A stretch of DNA of 64,000 bases from Pelagibacterium nitratireducens (GCF_037044555.1 NZ_CP146276.1:95743-159742), one strand, 5' to 3'; counted from the first letter of the stretch, positions 44,055 to 54,538 are shown. Program-made: numbers and translations. Notes: generated by a model not told the origin, from the letters alone.

Positions 44055-45416
44055 TTGCAGAAAGTGTTTGCTGTGGATGAACTGCCCCCTTCCTCAACAA
44101 AAGCTTGGCGTACCGAAGGTGGCGATCCGTCACTTGTCGATGTATACCGAAGCGTACCGGTGTCGGATAAACATTCGGCATGGCGCCGCGCGGCAGCGTT
44201 TTTTGGGCCAGGCTATCTCGTGGCTGTCGGATATATGGATCCTGGCAATTGGGCGACTTCGCTGGCGGGCGGTTCGCGCTTTGGCTACACGCTTCTCGTG
44301 GTAGCGCTGGTTTCCAACATAATGGCGATCATCCTGCAATCTCTCTGCGCTCGACTGGCAATTGGCTCGGGGCGCGATCTCGCCCGGGCCTGTCGTGATG
44401 CCTTTCCCCGCGCGGTGGGATTCGTACTGTGGTTGATGGCAGAAGTCGCCATCATCGCCACCGATATCGCGGAAGTTATCGGTACGGCAACCGGGCTCAA
44501 TCTGCTGTTCGGAATCCCGCTCGAGCTTGGCGTGGTGGTTACCGCGCTCGATGTCTTTCTCATCCTTTATCTGCAGAAATTGGGCTTCCGGTGGGTCGAG
44601 GCTTTCGTCATCGCATTGCTTGCGGTTATCGCGGCATGTTTCATGATTCAGATTGGATTAGCCGATCCTAATTGGGGGGAACTGATCCGGGGCTTTGCAC
44701 CGACAACCGAGATCCTTACGAATCCGGAAATGCTTTATTTGGCGCTCGGCATTCTCGGCGCCACGGTGATGCCGCACAATCTCTACCTGCACTCGGCCAT
44801 CGTGCAGACGCGGGCCTATGGCGAAAGCCCCTTCGAAAAGCGTGAGGCCCTAAAGTTTGCCACTATCGATTCAACCGTGGCGCTGATGTTTGCGCTGTTG
44901 GTCAATGCTGCGATCCTGATTTTAGCCGCCGCCACATTTCATACGACAGGGCAGATTGAAATCGCCGGAATCGGTGAAGCCCATGCGCTGCTTGCTCCCA
45001 TGCTGGGCGCTGCCGTCGCGCCGACGCTGTTTGCCGTGGCGCTGCTATGTTCGGGCATCAACTCGACGGTGACCGCAACACTAGCCGGTCAGATCGTCAT
45101 GGAGGGCTTTCTACGCATCAGAGTTGCACCATGGCTGCGCCGGCTCATCACGAGATTGATTGCGATTCTTCCCGCAGCTCTTGTGACTATTTGGTACGGC
45201 GAAAGCGGTACTGCGCATTTGTTGATCCTAAGCCAGGTGGTTCTGAGCCTGCAGCTGTCTTTCGCGGTGGTGCCCCTTGTAATGTTCACCGCTGATCGGA
45301 CCAAGATGGGAGAAATGGTAGCACCCGTCTGGCTAATTATGGTTTCCGGCCTCATCGCAATCGTTATCGCTGGGCTTAATATGAAGCTGCTCTGGGATTT
45401 TGCCATTAGGGGATAA
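44055..45416 (+). CDS. mntH: NRAMP-family divalent metal (Mn2+/Fe2+) transporter
   Basis: Up to 453 residues from TTG 44055; GTG at 44064 or 44073 is also possible. About 11 membrane helices. Metal-site motifs are present: [11 protein letters not shown] in helix 1 and [10 protein letters not shown] in helix 6. It imports Mn2+ (or Fe2+, Cd2+) by proton symport. The MerR-type promoter A lies ~690 bp upstream, too far to be sure it drives this gene. Confidence 0.93.
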   Translation: MQKVFAVDELPPSSTKAWRTEGGDPSLVDVYRSVPVSDKHSAWRRAAAFFGPGYLVAVGYMDPGNWATSLAGGSRFGYTLLVVALVSNIMAIILQSLCARLAIGSGRDLARACRDAFPRAVGFVLWLMAEVAIIATDIAEVIGTATGLNLLFGIPLELGVVVTALDVFLILYLQKLGFRWVEAFVIALLAVIAACFMIQIGLADPNWGELIRGFAPTTEILTNPEMLYLALGILGATVMPHNLYLHSAIVQTRAYGESPFEKREALKFATIDSTVALMFALLVNAAILILAAATFHTTGQIEIAGIGEAHALLAPMLGAAVAPTLFAVALLCSGINSTVTATLAGQIVMEGFLRIRVAPWLRRLITRLIAILPAALVTIWYGESGTAHLLILSQVVLSLQLSFAVVPLVMFTADRTKMGEMVAPVWLIMVSGLIAIVIAGLNMKLLWDFAIRG

Positions 45417-45654
45417 GCGCCAGACTTGCATACTTCTAATTGATACTCGTGTCATCAGGACCAAAGCGAAATTTGACTAGCAGCTCTGATACGGTAATAG
45501 GCGAATTGGGAAACGATATTTTCTAGGCCGGAGGTTGGTTGAACAATTTCATTTATGCCGCCACCTCGCGGAGCGTTAGTTTTGTTCCCTGATTGAAGTG
45601 GGCCGGTGCATGAGGGTGGAAGCACGAATTCAAACGGAAACGCTGGCAGATCGA

Positions 45655-46119
45655 TTAGCCATTCCGTAGTTGTTCTAGGATTCTAGCTTCGTCGGCGGAA
45701 AGGTCCGGGGAGGCGGTCCGGGCATTTCGGCTCCGAACCGCAAAAATACCCAGCATGATTAGACTTGCTATCAGAATGACTGGGGTTGCCACCCAAAGAA
45801 AAATCGTATGGCCAGCGAAGACAGGATTGAGCAGCACGAATTCACCATAACGCGCAACGACGAAATCATAAACCTCGCTGTCGGTATCGCCCGAGACCAG
45901 GCGCTCACGCACAATCAGCCGCAGATCGCGAGCGAGGGGCGCGTCAGATTCATCGATCGACTGGTTCTGGCATACCAGACATCGTAAATTGCTCGAAATG
46001 GCGCGCGCACGCTGTTCGAGAACCGGGTTGCTCAAAACTTCGTCGGGTTGAACGGCCAGGATGCTTAGCGGGGCCAGAAGCGTTCCAACGATCGCAAGGA
46101 TAATGATCAGTTTCTTCAC
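45655..46119 (-). CDS. ccmH: Cytochrome c maturation protein CcmH
   Basis: 154 residues: signal-like helix, the heme-lyase thiol motif LRCLVCQNQS (about 44-53), and a C-terminal membrane helix about 105-127. It reduces or presents apocytochrome c cysteines to CcmF. It overlaps the end of ccmF by 4 bp (ATGA). Confidence 0.95.
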   Translation of the reverse strand: MKKLIIILAIVGTLLAPLSILAVQPDEVLSNPVLEQRARAISSNLRCLVCQNQSIDESDAPLARDLRLIVRERLVSGDTDSEVYDFVVARYGEFVLLNPVFAGHTIFLWVATPVILIASLIMLGIFAVRSRNARTASPDLSADEARILEQLRNG

Positions 46120-48098
46120 CGGCCCACTCCTGCTGGCTTAGCATTGCCTTTCGCCCTTGCGGGAACTCCAAAACGGAGTCTTCGATCGGTGAGCGAGAGA
46201 AAGCCTGCGCATGCCATCACAAGGGCCCCCAACCAGATCAGCAACACGAAGGGCTTATGCCAAAGGCGAACGACGCGGCCATCTGAACCGCTTTGTTCGC
46301 CAAGCTGCACGTAAATCTGGCTGAACCCGTATGTCCGGATACCTGCCTCTGTGGTGGGCGTGCCACTTACTGGATACACCCGGCGCTCGGAGGTGACCGA
46401 ACGCTCGCCACCCCAAGGCGACGCGATGACGAAGGAGCCGCGCTCGGCGGAAAAATTGGCGCCGGCAACCTCCGCCTCCCCTTCATAGGTCACGGTATAG
46501 CCGGCGATCGGCATACTCTCGCCAGCCCGCATTGACGTGACGATCTCAGTCTGGAAAGCCGTGGCGCAGACAATCCCTATAGCCGCCACTCCGACACCAA
46601 AATGGGCAATTGACGTCGACCACGCCGTCCGCGGCAGCCCCTTGAACCGGGCCCAGCTCTGTCTTGGAGTAACCCGTCCGACTGCCGCGCGGTCGGCAAG
46701 TTCAGCCAGCGCGCCGGCCATCACCCAGATACCGATGGCCAATCCGATCGGCGCGAGGGTTGTGGGGAAGCCCAGAAAGCCGAAGATTAGCAAGCTCAGC
46801 GTCAACGTGACCACGATTACGCCCATCAATCTCTGTCCCACAGCAACGATGTCTCCACGCTTCCAAGCAAGGAATGGCCCGAGCGGGATCAGCAGAAGCA
46901 AAGGCACCATGAGCGCGCCAAACGTCAGGTCGAAGAATGGCGCACCGACCGTGATGCGAGCGCCGGTCAGGGATTCCAGAACAAGCGGATAAAGCGTGCC
47001 AATCAGAACGCCTGTCGTAGCCGCGGCAAGGAAGACATTGTTGAGAATGAGCGCACCTTCCCTGCTGATGGGGGCAAAGAGCCCTCCATGGCGCAGTGAG
47101 GAAGCGCGTAGGGCAAAGAGCGTGAAGGCCCCCCCGATAAAGGCCGCGAGCATCGCAAGAATGACCGTTCCGCGTGTCGGATCCGAGGCGAAGGCATGAA
47201 CCGAGGTTAAAATGCCCGAGCGCACAAGGAAGGTGCCCAGCAGGCTCAATGAAAATGTGACGATCGCCAGAAAGATGGTCCAGATCTTGAGTGCATTGCG
47301 CTTTTCCATCACAGTTGCTGAATGCAAGAGCGCGGTGCCGGCCAGCCAGGGCATAAAGCTCGCGTTTTCGACCGGGTCCCAGAACCACCAGCCGCCCCAG
47401 CCCAGCTCATAGTAGGCCCAATACGAGCCCATGGCGATGCCAAGGGTCAGAAAGGACCAACTTGCCAATGTCCAGGGCCGCACCCAGCGCGCCCAGGCGG
47501 CGTCGATCCTCCCTGAGATCAGGGCGGCGATGGCAAAGGAAAAGCAGATCGAAAAGCCAACGTATCCGAGATACAGTAACGGGGGATGGATGGCGAGGCC
47601 AATATCCTGAAGAATCGGATTTAGCTCTGCGCCGTCGGCGGGGGCTGGATCGAGTCGCCAAAAGGGATTAGAGGTAAAGATAACGAAGGCGGAGAATGCC
47701 GCCACCATAAGACCCTGGTTAGCCAGGACCAGGGTTTTGAGTTCGCCTGGGAGATTGCGTCCGAACGCTGCGACCGCCGCCCCGAATACGGTAAGTGTCA
47801 GAACGAACAGGAGCATTGATCCTTCGTGATTCCCCCAAGTGCTGGTGAATTTGTAAAGCAGCGGCTGTAGGGAATTGGAATGCTGTACCGCTAGCCGCAA
47901 GGAAAAGTCATCGGTCATAAATGCATGCGCCAGCGCGGCGAATGAAAATCCGACAAGCCCGAACTGCACAATGGCAGCCTGCTTCACGAAGTGTTCCGTC
48001 ATTTCGTTGCCGCGCCAGAATGCAAAACCGATCCCAGCTTGGGTGGCCGCAATTACGAAGGCGAGAATGAGCGCTAAGTGCCCCAGTTCAATCGTCAT
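46116..48098 (-). CDS. ccmF: Cytochrome c heme lyase subunit CcmF
   Basis: 660 residues, many membrane helices, with the tryptophan-rich heme-handling motif WGGWWFWDPVENASFMPWL and conserved periplasmic histidines. It attaches heme to apocytochrome c together with CcmH and CcmI. Normal length. The usual ccmE gene is not between it and ccmI. Confidence 0.96.
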   Translation of the reverse strand: MTIELGHLALILAFVIAATQAGIGFAFWRGNEMTEHFVKQAAIVQFGLVGFSFAALAHAFMTDDFSLRLAVQHSNSLQPLLYKFTSTWGNHEGSMLLFVLTLTVFGAAVAAFGRNLPGELKTLVLANQGLMVAAFSAFVIFTSNPFWRLDPAPADGAELNPILQDIGLAIHPPLLYLGYVGFSICFSFAIAALISGRIDAAWARWVRPWTLASWSFLTLGIAMGSYWAYYELGWGGWWFWDPVENASFMPWLAGTALLHSATVMEKRNALKIWTIFLAIVTFSLSLLGTFLVRSGILTSVHAFASDPTRGTVILAMLAAFIGGAFTLFALRASSLRHGGLFAPISREGALILNNVFLAAATTGVLIGTLYPLVLESLTGARITVGAPFFDLTFGALMVPLLLLIPLGPFLAWKRGDIVAVGQRLMGVIVVTLTLSLLIFGFLGFPTTLAPIGLAIGIWVMAGALAELADRAAVGRVTPRQSWARFKGLPRTAWSTSIAHFGVGVAAIGIVCATAFQTEIVTSMRAGESMPIAGYTVTYEGEAEVAGANFSAERGSFVIASPWGGERSVTSERRVYPVSGTPTTEAGIRTYGFSQIYVQLGEQSGSDGRVVRLWHKPFVLLIWLGALVMACAGFLSLTDRRLRFGVPARAKGNAKPAGVGR

Positions 48099-48189
48099 TT
48101 TTCATCCCTCCCAGTGCTAAATCGTGCTTTGATCGAAGCAGGCCCCACACGGTGAAACAAAATGCTGGAAGTGCCTTTGGGGATTACCG

Positions 48190-49278
48190 TCATCTCTGAT
48201 CTACCAATCCCATTTCCCGCCCAAAATCTTCAAGAAGGGCGCGGTCCTGACCGAAAAGGGCATTCAGACCGCGCTCAAGGTCGGCTCTGGCTGCATCCGG
48301 GCCATCAAGCTGCCTTCGGGAACGCACCAACTGAATCCATCCGGCGGCAGTGCCATTGCCGCTATCGAGCCGTGCTGCCAATCCGTCGACCATGCCGCGC
48401 ACAGTATCATTAATTTGGTCGTCCTGCTGCATATCGCCTCCTCTGCCCGCCTGCGCAGCCGCCAAACCCGAACGTGCCGTCTCGACCCAGGCTTCCTCCC
48501 CGGTTGCGATGGCCAGCAACTCTTCCCACAATGCGGCGGCATCCTCATAGTTTTCCATGCGCGTCAGTTCCCCCGCCAGATAAAAGCGGGAGCGAACGTG
48601 CAGCGGATCAGATGCTATGGCGTTGTCGAGAAGCCTCAGGGTCTCCTCATCGAACGCTCCGTCATTGGCGAGGATAAGCGCCTCTGCGAGGTCGGTCTGC
48701 CGGTCGGCCGTCGGCGGTTCGAGGGCGAGAACACGGCGCAAGGCGGCTACGGCGTCAATAAAGCGGCCCTGTTCGATGTAAATGGGCGCGAGCAGTATCC
48801 ACCCCCGCACATCGCCAGGGTCTTGCTCCATCCTCTCTTCCACGGTCGCAATGGCCGCCTCGATGTCCATAGCTGCAGCTTGGTTGGCAGCCTCACGGCT
48901 TGCCTGAGGCTCACTTAGCAGATCGGCCCGGCCGATCCAAACATAAAGACCCAGCGCAACAAGCGCGATGGCGGGCAGGGTGGACCACATAAACACCCTG
49001 GCGCTTCTGCCGCTGCCGCTGGCACTATACTCCCGTTCCTGGTGGAGCACTTCGCGCGCCAGTTCCGCACGAGCTGCGGTTGCTTCACCGGCGGAGATCT
49101 TTCCAGCCTCGTGATCCCGGTCGATCCAATCGAGCCGGTCGCGAAAGAATGCACGCATCAAATCTGATGCCGTCCCTTCTTGCGAAGAAAGAGGGCTGTT
49201 TCTCAGGCTTTGAGCCAAAGCCGCGATGCTGCCGAGAACGACCAGTAGTGCAATCATCCAAAACAAATTCGTGTTCAC
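48190..49278 (-). CDS. ccmI: Cytochrome c biogenesis protein CcmI (CycH)
   Basis: 362 residues: two membrane helices (about 5-22 and 95-115) around a helical loop, then a periplasmic TPR domain (EERMEQDPGDVRGWILLAPIYIEQGRFIDAVAALRR). It chaperones apocytochrome c to CcmF/H. It is 91 bp upstream of ccmF, a gap too small for ccmE (about 450 bp). Confidence 0.93.
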   Translation of the reverse strand: MNTNLFWMIALLVVLGSIAALAQSLRNSPLSSQEGTASDLMRAFFRDRLDWIDRDHEAGKISAGEATAARAELAREVLHQEREYSASGSGRSARVFMWSTLPAIALVALGLYVWIGRADLLSEPQASREAANQAAAMDIEAAIATVEERMEQDPGDVRGWILLAPIYIEQGRFIDAVAALRRVLALEPPTADRQTDLAEALILANDGAFDEETLRLLDNAIASDPLHVRSRFYLAGELTRMENYEDAAALWEELLAIATGEEAWVETARSGLAAAQAGRGGDMQQDDQINDTVRGMVDGLAARLDSGNGTAAGWIQLVRSRRQLDGPDAARADLERGLNALFGQDRALLEDFGREMGLVDQR

Positions 49279-49544
49279 CTCTGCGTCTGGGGTCGATCTT
49301 GGTTCTCTTGGGGACTTTCGAAACCAACGGCAAAATGTCGTTCCGCAGAACGTCTTCAGTCAGCAGCCTTTATTTGTAGATAATGACCCCATCTGCATCG
49401 ACTAAAAAGGTTACAAGGGTGATTTCTCCAGTCATATCTTCGCTGGATAAGCCCAGATCGCCCTGCGACAGGCGGAAGTGAGAAATTTAGAACGGCCGTC
49501 CTATCAAGGGTGACGGCAAGGCATTCCAGGTCCCGTGTAAGACC

Positions 49545-49664
49545 CTAGCCGAACAAAAGTACGAGCACCACAACGAATGCCAATGGAATAAAAAGGTATA
49601 GCAACCTATTGCGCCAGGCGGCGGTCATTCTCGTCCCTTTCGAGACTTCCGAAGTTTCGGGCAT
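49545..49664 (-). CDS. Possible small membrane protein (39 residues)
   Basis: Starts MPETSEVSKGTRMTAAWRNR and ends in one hydrophobic helix (PLAFVVVLVLLFG). Upstream of ccmI on the same strand. No family recognised. A longer in-frame start (49826) looks less protein-like. Gap 49279-49544 holds nothing I can support. Confidence 0.35.
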   Translation of the reverse strand: MPETSEVSKGTRMTAAWRNRLLYLFIPLAFVVVLVLLFG

Positions 49665-49950
49665 TGTTTGCGATCCACAAAAGCTCCAGTGAGCGTACGC
49701 TGCCAGCATGCTGCTTCCTAAAGCCGCTATAGAATCAAGCTGATTTTGAGATCGTTTTGTCGCATCACCGTACTTTTTGTCGTGAAAGGCTCGATTGTCA
49801 CGCTCGGTAGGGCCTAACAGGCTCAAGATTGCGATAAATCATGGCCGTTGGTGATGATGGCAAGCGCTTTTCGCCAACGGTGGCGGCAAACTGACGCATT
49901 GGCCCTGTCGTAGAATATGTAGTAAGCATCCGTTGAGAACCGCGGAGCTT

Positions 49951-50175
49951 TCAGGATCCGGCTGATTGGTGTTCTTCGATGAGATTTCGGAGGCACTCGA
50001 TCCCATCTTCAGTAAAGGCGATCGTGCCACCGTCATCGGCGGGACTATAGACCCAGATCACGCCGTCTTCCGTTTCCATTTCGATGGCGATGTCGAAGAT
50101 GCGGTCGACCGTCTCGCCGAGCTCGGCAGCGACGCGGTCGATGGTTTTGACGGCATGAACCTTATTGCGCTGCAC
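49951..50175 (-). CDS. IS66 accessory small protein
   Basis: 74 residues from GTG 50175, 2 bp after the tnpC stop: AVKTIDRVAAELGETVDRI, ETEDGVIWVYSPADDGGTIAFTEDGIECL. Similar small genes often follow tnpC in IS66 elements. Function unknown. Confidence 0.75.
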   Translation of the reverse strand: MQRNKVHAVKTIDRVAAELGETVDRIFDIAIEMETEDGVIWVYSPADDGGTIAFTEDGIECLRNLIEEHQSAGS

Positions 50176-50177
50176 GA

Positions 50178-51806
50178 TCAGGCGGCCTGACGCGTGGCCT
50201 GCGGCACCCAGTTCCAGGGAAGCAGTTCTCCCAGCCGGTTCTGCGGCATGTCGGCAATGCGGGCGAGCACGTCGGCGAGCCAGGCCTGGGGATCGATATC
50301 GTTGAGCTTGGCCGAGACAATGAGGGTGTACATGAACGCGGCCCGGCGGGCACCGCGGTCCGAACCAGCGAACAGCCACGCTTTTCTGCCAAGGGCAATT
50401 CCGCGCAGCGCCCGCTCGGCTGCGTTGTTCGAGAGGCATATGCGGCCATCCTCAAGGAATGCGGCAAAGCCTGTCCAGCGCGCGAGCATATAGTTCATGG
50501 CCTTGGCCACCGGAGCGTGACGCGAGAGCTTTTCGCGCTCGGTCATCATATAGGCATGCAGCTCCTCAACCAGTGGCGCGCAAAGCCGCTGCCGCTCGGC
50601 AAGACGCTGATCAGGCGGCAGGCCATAAAGATCGCGTTCGATGGCAAAGATCTCGTCGATCCTGCGCACCGCCTCGAGCGCAACCGGAGAGATGGCGCCG
50701 CCCTTGCCGTTCTTTTTTCGGACCCTTTCGATATCGGCAAGCTCGAACAAGGGTCGTCGTCCGTGAGCCCAGCAAAAGGCCGGCTGGATAGGCTCACTGC
50801 GACGCTCGGGATCGAACAGGCCGTTGTAGCCGGCGAAGGCGTCCACCTGAAGGATGCCGGAATAGTCGACAAGATGGCTCCTTGGATGCTCGCCCCTACG
50901 ATCGGGTGAAGCAAAGAACAGAGCTGCCGGACCATCGATACCGCCGAAGGGGCGGTTATCACGTACGTAAGTCCACACCCGACCCGTTCTGGTCTGACCC
51001 TTGGCCAGGATCGGCACGGTGGTGTCGTCCCCGTGCAATCGATCGGCAGCCATCACGTGATCGGCGATCAGATCATGGAGCGGCTTGAGCGCAACCGTTG
51101 CGGCGCCAACCTGATCGGCCAGCGTCGAGAGACTGACGGGCACGCCCTCTCTGGCAAAGCGCTCGGACTGGCGGTTGAGCGGCTGATGCTGACCGAACTT
51201 TTCAAACAGGATCGTCGCCAGAAGATTGGGTCCGGCAAAGCCACGCGGGGTGGGATGGAATGGTGCCGGTGGTTGACTGATCTTCTCACAATCCCGGCAA
51301 CTGAACTTCTCCCGCACCGTCTGGACCACCTTCCATTGACGCGGGATCACCTCAAGCGTTTCGGTCACGTCCTCGCCCAGCTTGACCAGGTGATCGGACC
51401 CGCAGCATTCACAGGCTTGCGGCGCTGGCACCACGACGCGCTCGCGCGGCAGGTGATCGGGAAAGGCGCGCCGTTGCGCCCGCTTGCGGGTAAAGGCTCT
51501 GACCGGTGCAGCCTTGGCTGCGGCCATTTCGGCGGCAAGCTCGTCTTCGGTGGCCGCCGCTTCAAGATCCTCGAGTTCGAACTCGAGCTGGTCGAGCAGC
51601 TTGGCCTTCCTCTCGGAGCGCTGTCCATAAAGACTGCGCTTGAGCTTTTCGATTTCGAGCTTGAGGCGGGCGATCTCGGCGTCGCCATCGGTCTTTTCTG
51701 CAACAACCCGCGCCGCTTCGGCTTCCGCCAGATCGGCACGCTGTTCGGCTGCGGCAAGTGCAGCGCGAAGGGCAGCAATCTCGGCGTTTCCGGCAGGTTC
51801 GACCAT
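50178..51806 (-). CDS. tnpC: IS66 transposase TnpC
   Basis: 542 residues: leucine-zipper-like coiled coil at the N-terminus, zinc finger CECCGSDHLVKLGED, then the DDE core (HGDDTTVPILAKG, DAFAGYNGLF, and later NNAAERALRGIALGRK with the Glu) and the C-terminal YTLIVSAKLNDIDPQAWL. Complete. Confidence 0.95.
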   Translation of the reverse strand: MVEPAGNAEIAALRAALAAAEQRADLAEAEAARVVAEKTDGDAEIARLKLEIEKLKRSLYGQRSERKAKLLDQLEFELEDLEAAATEDELAAEMAAAKAAPVRAFTRKRAQRRAFPDHLPRERVVVPAPQACECCGSDHLVKLGEDVTETLEVIPRQWKVVQTVREKFSCRDCEKISQPPAPFHPTPRGFAGPNLLATILFEKFGQHQPLNRQSERFAREGVPVSLSTLADQVGAATVALKPLHDLIADHVMAADRLHGDDTTVPILAKGQTRTGRVWTYVRDNRPFGGIDGPAALFFASPDRRGEHPRSHLVDYSGILQVDAFAGYNGLFDPERRSEPIQPAFCWAHGRRPLFELADIERVRKKNGKGGAISPVALEAVRRIDEIFAIERDLYGLPPDQRLAERQRLCAPLVEELHAYMMTEREKLSRHAPVAKAMNYMLARWTGFAAFLEDGRICLSNNAAERALRGIALGRKAWLFAGSDRGARRAAFMYTLIVSAKLNDIDPQAWLADVLARIADMPQNRLGELLPWNWVPQATRQAA

Positions 51807-51895
51807 GCCGTGACCTTACCAGAATGTGGTCCCACCCACGAGCCGATATGCCCCGTTTTGCACCAGATGAGTCACCGTGTCGCGGTCCAATATGA

Positions 51896-52243
51896 CTATC
51901 CCGCCGAGAGTGGCCGCCAAGTCTTTTGCGGCATCCGCCAGTCGATCCCCTCAAGCAGATATCCGAGCTGGGCAGACGAGATCGTCACAACACCATCGGC
52001 CGGCGAGGGCCAAAGGAAGCGGCCGCGCTCGAGCCGCTTTGTAAAAACACATGCCCCCTGGCCATCGTGCCAGATGATGCGAACCAGATTGCCCTTGCGA
52101 CCCCGGAACACAAACAGATGTCCGCCATGAGGGTCACGCTTGAGCACTTCCTGGACCACCAGCGCTAAAGAGTTGAACCCCTTTCGCATGTCAGTGTGGC
52201 CCGCCGCCAGCCATACACGGGTCCCGCTTGGAACCGGGATCAT
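51896..52243 (-). CDS. tnpB: IS66 accessory protein TnpB
   Basis: 115 residues: [46 protein letters not shown], the standard IS66 Orf2 pattern. Needed for transposition in the family. Overlaps the tnpA stop by 4 bp. Confidence 0.95.
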   Translation of the reverse strand: MIPVPSGTRVWLAAGHTDMRKGFNSLALVVQEVLKRDPHGGHLFVFRGRKGNLVRIIWHDGQGACVFTKRLERGRFLWPSPADGVVTISSAQLGYLLEGIDWRMPQKTWRPLSAG

Positions 52244-52650
52244 CGGTCCACCACATCGAGCAGGCGTCCCAACGCAAACGGGGCGATATCGGAGCGTACG
52301 ATCATGCGGCGACCATTGCGCAGCACGATCTCGACAGGACTGGCTGATCCATCCGTGGGCGGCTCTGGTGGAAGGCTGCCATCGCTGGCATGACCCCCAA
52401 TCCCATCCAAGCGTACCGGATAAAACGAAGCCGCCTCGTTGCCCAGCTGGCCGTCGCGATACGCCTTGCGCCAGGCAAAAAGCAATGGCACCGCAATTCC
52501 ATGACGTCGTGCGGTCGCCGAACCCATTCGCGGGGCCGACAAGCTTTCTTCAACGATCCGGATCTTCTCCGCATCACTGAACCGCCGGCGCCGGCCTGTG
52601 TCCACAATCTCGAGCCGCTCCACACGGCTTCTATCTGTAAGGATATCCAT
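52240..52650 (-). CDS. tnpA: IS66 accessory protein TnpA
   Basis: 136 residues: [18 protein letters not shown], then a helix-turn-helix region with [22 protein letters not shown], and a basic C-terminal part ([16 protein letters not shown]). DNA-binding partner of the IS66 transposase. Confidence 0.93.
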   Translation of the reverse strand: MDILTDRSRVERLEIVDTGRRRRFSDAEKIRIVEESLSAPRMGSATARRHGIAVPLLFAWRKAYRDGQLGNEAASFYPVRLDGIGGHASDGSLPPEPPTDGSASPVEIVLRNGRRMIVRSDIAPFALGRLLDVVDR

Positions 52651-52753
52651 AGCGATAGTTTGCTACCAGATCGGCCGCTCAGGCAAAGGCGGCCCTCAAC
52701 GGAGGCTTACAATATGTAGAAGTTCGCCTGAAAAGCATCAGGGTCCAGAAGGC

Positions 52754-53110
52754 ATGAGCCTTGTGCATGATATCGGTAGAGAGATGGTGAAAGCTCTGGT
52801 GGTGCTGACGTTGATCTTTCTGTCTTTGACGCATCAAGCGGTTGCTTCGACAGCAGCGCAATTCGATGGCTTCGCTGTGTCCGTCACAGAACTTTCGATT
52901 TGCAGCCAGGGACATGACAGCACCAGCTCGGACCATCCTTCCTGTCACGCCTGTAAGATCTCCCCCGCAGATTTGCCACCGCCGCCATGTGACGCGCTGC
53001 CAGCCTTTGCCGAGAACGCTGTTCGCTATACGCCGCTTAGGCACTCTGACGTTGTCGCTCAGGTCGATAATCTATTGCCCGAGACGCGAGCCCCTCCCAT
53101 TCTGGCTTGA
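52754..53110 (+). CDS. Small secreted cysteine-rich protein (DUF2946-like), head of copper operon
   Basis: 118 residues from ATG 52754 (AAGG 4 bp before); an ATG at 52784 places the signal helix at the very N-terminus and is also possible. The mature part has DHPSCHACKISPADLPPPPC, a Cys/His-rich copper-type pattern as in DUF2946 proteins. The gap to the next gene (53111-53377) shows nothing I can support. A role in periplasmic copper binding is inferred from neighbours. Confidence 0.55.
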   Translation: MSLVHDIGREMVKALVVLTLIFLSLTHQAVASTAAQFDGFAVSVTELSICSQGHDSTSSDHPSCHACKISPADLPPPPCDALPAFAENAVRYTPLRHSDVVAQVDNLLPETRAPPILA

Positions 53111-53377
53111 CGACCGTGCTGTTAATTAGGCGCAGTCTCCAAATCGACGAGTCTACGGGTTCATCACCTCTGCCGACCGGAGCGCTGGACAAACTTCCAG
53201 CTTGAATTTTGCTTAACCGCTGCGACCGGAGTGTTCGGACCAGGTCACGGTCTGATTTGAAACGCACGACTCCTGCCTCGGTCTGAGCACGCCGCGCGGA
53301 GCAAGCTGAACGAAAGTCTATAGCTTTCGTGTTGATGCAGTGGGGCAGCCATGAAATATCCTGAGATTGGAAACTGA

Positions 53378-53899
53378 ATGAAATCGAACCTTAACCGGAT
53401 AGCTCTGCTTGTTTGTGGCAGCCTGCTTTCCATGCCGATTGGCGCACAGGAAAACCAATCTTCTCCTGATCTGACGGCAGGAGATGGTGTGTTTGAAATA
53501 TCGGACATATTCGCGCGTGCCACCCTGCCCAATGCGCCTACCGGCGCTGTCTACCTTTCGCTCAGCAATATGGGAGAAGAACCTGACCGATTGGTTTCCG
53601 GCACAACGTCCGTGGCAAAAGACGTCCAAATTCACTCTATGACGATGAAGGACGACGTGATGCAAATGCGCCAACTCGTCGACGGAATAGAAATCGCCCC
53701 GGGCGAGATCCACACTTTTGAACCAAGCGGGCTGCACATCATGTTGATAGAAGTGCAACAGCCCCTGATCGAAGGGGAAACGTTTATCCTAACACTAGAG
53801 TTTGAGCATTCAGGAGAGATCGAGATCGATGTCCCAATTGTCGGCATTGGAGCGCGATCTGCGCCGGACTCGGCCGAGCCCGCAAGATCGGGGCAGTAA
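53378..53899 (+). CDS. PCuAC-type periplasmic copper chaperone
   Basis: 173 residues with a signal peptide (about 1-22). Copper-site residues are visible: VQIHSMTMKDDVMQM (His and Mets) and GLHIMLIEV (second His and Met), as in PCuAC/DUF461 proteins that hand Cu(I) to the CuA site of cytochrome oxidase or to SCO. Followed by SCO 3 bp downstream. Confidence 0.9.
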   Translation: MKSNLNRIALLVCGSLLSMPIGAQENQSSPDLTAGDGVFEISDIFARATLPNAPTGAVYLSLSNMGEEPDRLVSGTTSVAKDVQIHSMTMKDDVMQMRQLVDGIEIAPGEIHTFEPSGLHIMLIEVQQPLIEGETFILTLEFEHSGEIEIDVPIVGIGARSAPDSAEPARSGQ

Positions 53900-53902
53900 A
53901 AG

Positions 53903-54538
53903 ATGGAACGCAACGTACTAAAGCCAATTCGTCGTGCCCTTTGGGGTATGGTGCTGTTGGCAACGGCGGCTGGAGGATGGATGTGGTACAGTTCACTGTC
54001 TGCACCTGCGCCCCCTTCTGTTACGCAGCGATTGGCTGATGCCCAAGATGGTCAGTATGGAACGGGAGACTACCAATTGGTGACCCATACGGGCCAATCC
54101 GTCGATGATTCTATATTTCTCGGAAAGCCATCGCTGGTTTTCTTCGGTTTCACCCACTGCCCTGACGTTTGTCCGACGACCTTGAGCGATATGCAATACT
54201 GGCTTTCGAAGCTGGGTGAGGATGCCGATGAAATACAGGCTTTCTTCGTAACCGCGGACCCTGAACGAGATACGGTTGAAGTCATGGCGGAATATGTGAG
54301 TTGGTTTTCCGACAGTATTACAGGACTGACCGGCGAGGTGGATGAGATTGCGGAAATGGTATCGGCATGGGGTGTCTACACGCAGAAAGCGCCGATCGAT
54401 GGCGGCGGGTACAATGTGGATCACACCGCGTCGGTCTTCATGTTGGACCGTGAGGGGCGTTTTTTTGGAACGATCGCCTATGAAGAAGACCGAGAAATCG
54501 CAATCGCAAAGGTCAGGCGCCTTGCCGATAGTGGTTGA
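53903..54538 (+). CDS. SCO1/SenC-family copper delivery / redox protein
   Basis: 211 residues: N-terminal membrane anchor (about 10-28), thioredoxin fold with the Cu-binding CPDVCPTTLSDMQYWL and the distant His in GYNVDHTASVFML. It loads copper on CuA of oxidase and acts with PCuAC. 3 bp after the PCuAC stop, so co-transcribed. Confidence 0.94.
   Translation: MERNVLKPIRRALWGMVLLATAAGGWMWYSSLSAPAPPSVTQRLADAQDGQYGTGDYQLVTHTGQSVDDSIFLGKPSLVFFGFTHCPDVCPTTLSDMQYWLSKLGEDADEIQAFFVTADPERDTVEVMAEYVSWFSDSITGLTGEVDEIAEMVSAWGVYTQKAPIDGGGYNVDHTASVFMLDREGRFFGTIAYEEDREIAIAKVRRLADSG

Larger units (their letters stand above)
49922..52710 (-). mobile_element. IS66-family element with 8-bp target duplication
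   Basis: Inverted ends GTAAGCATCCGTTGAG (from 49922) and GTAAGCCTCCGTTGAG (reverse, to 52710). Perfect 8-bp direct repeats AATATGTA at 49914-49921 and 52711-52718. Contains tnpA, tnpB, tnpC and a small accessory gene, all intact. The insertion is recent and lies upstream of the copper-delivery operon. Confidence 0.95.
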
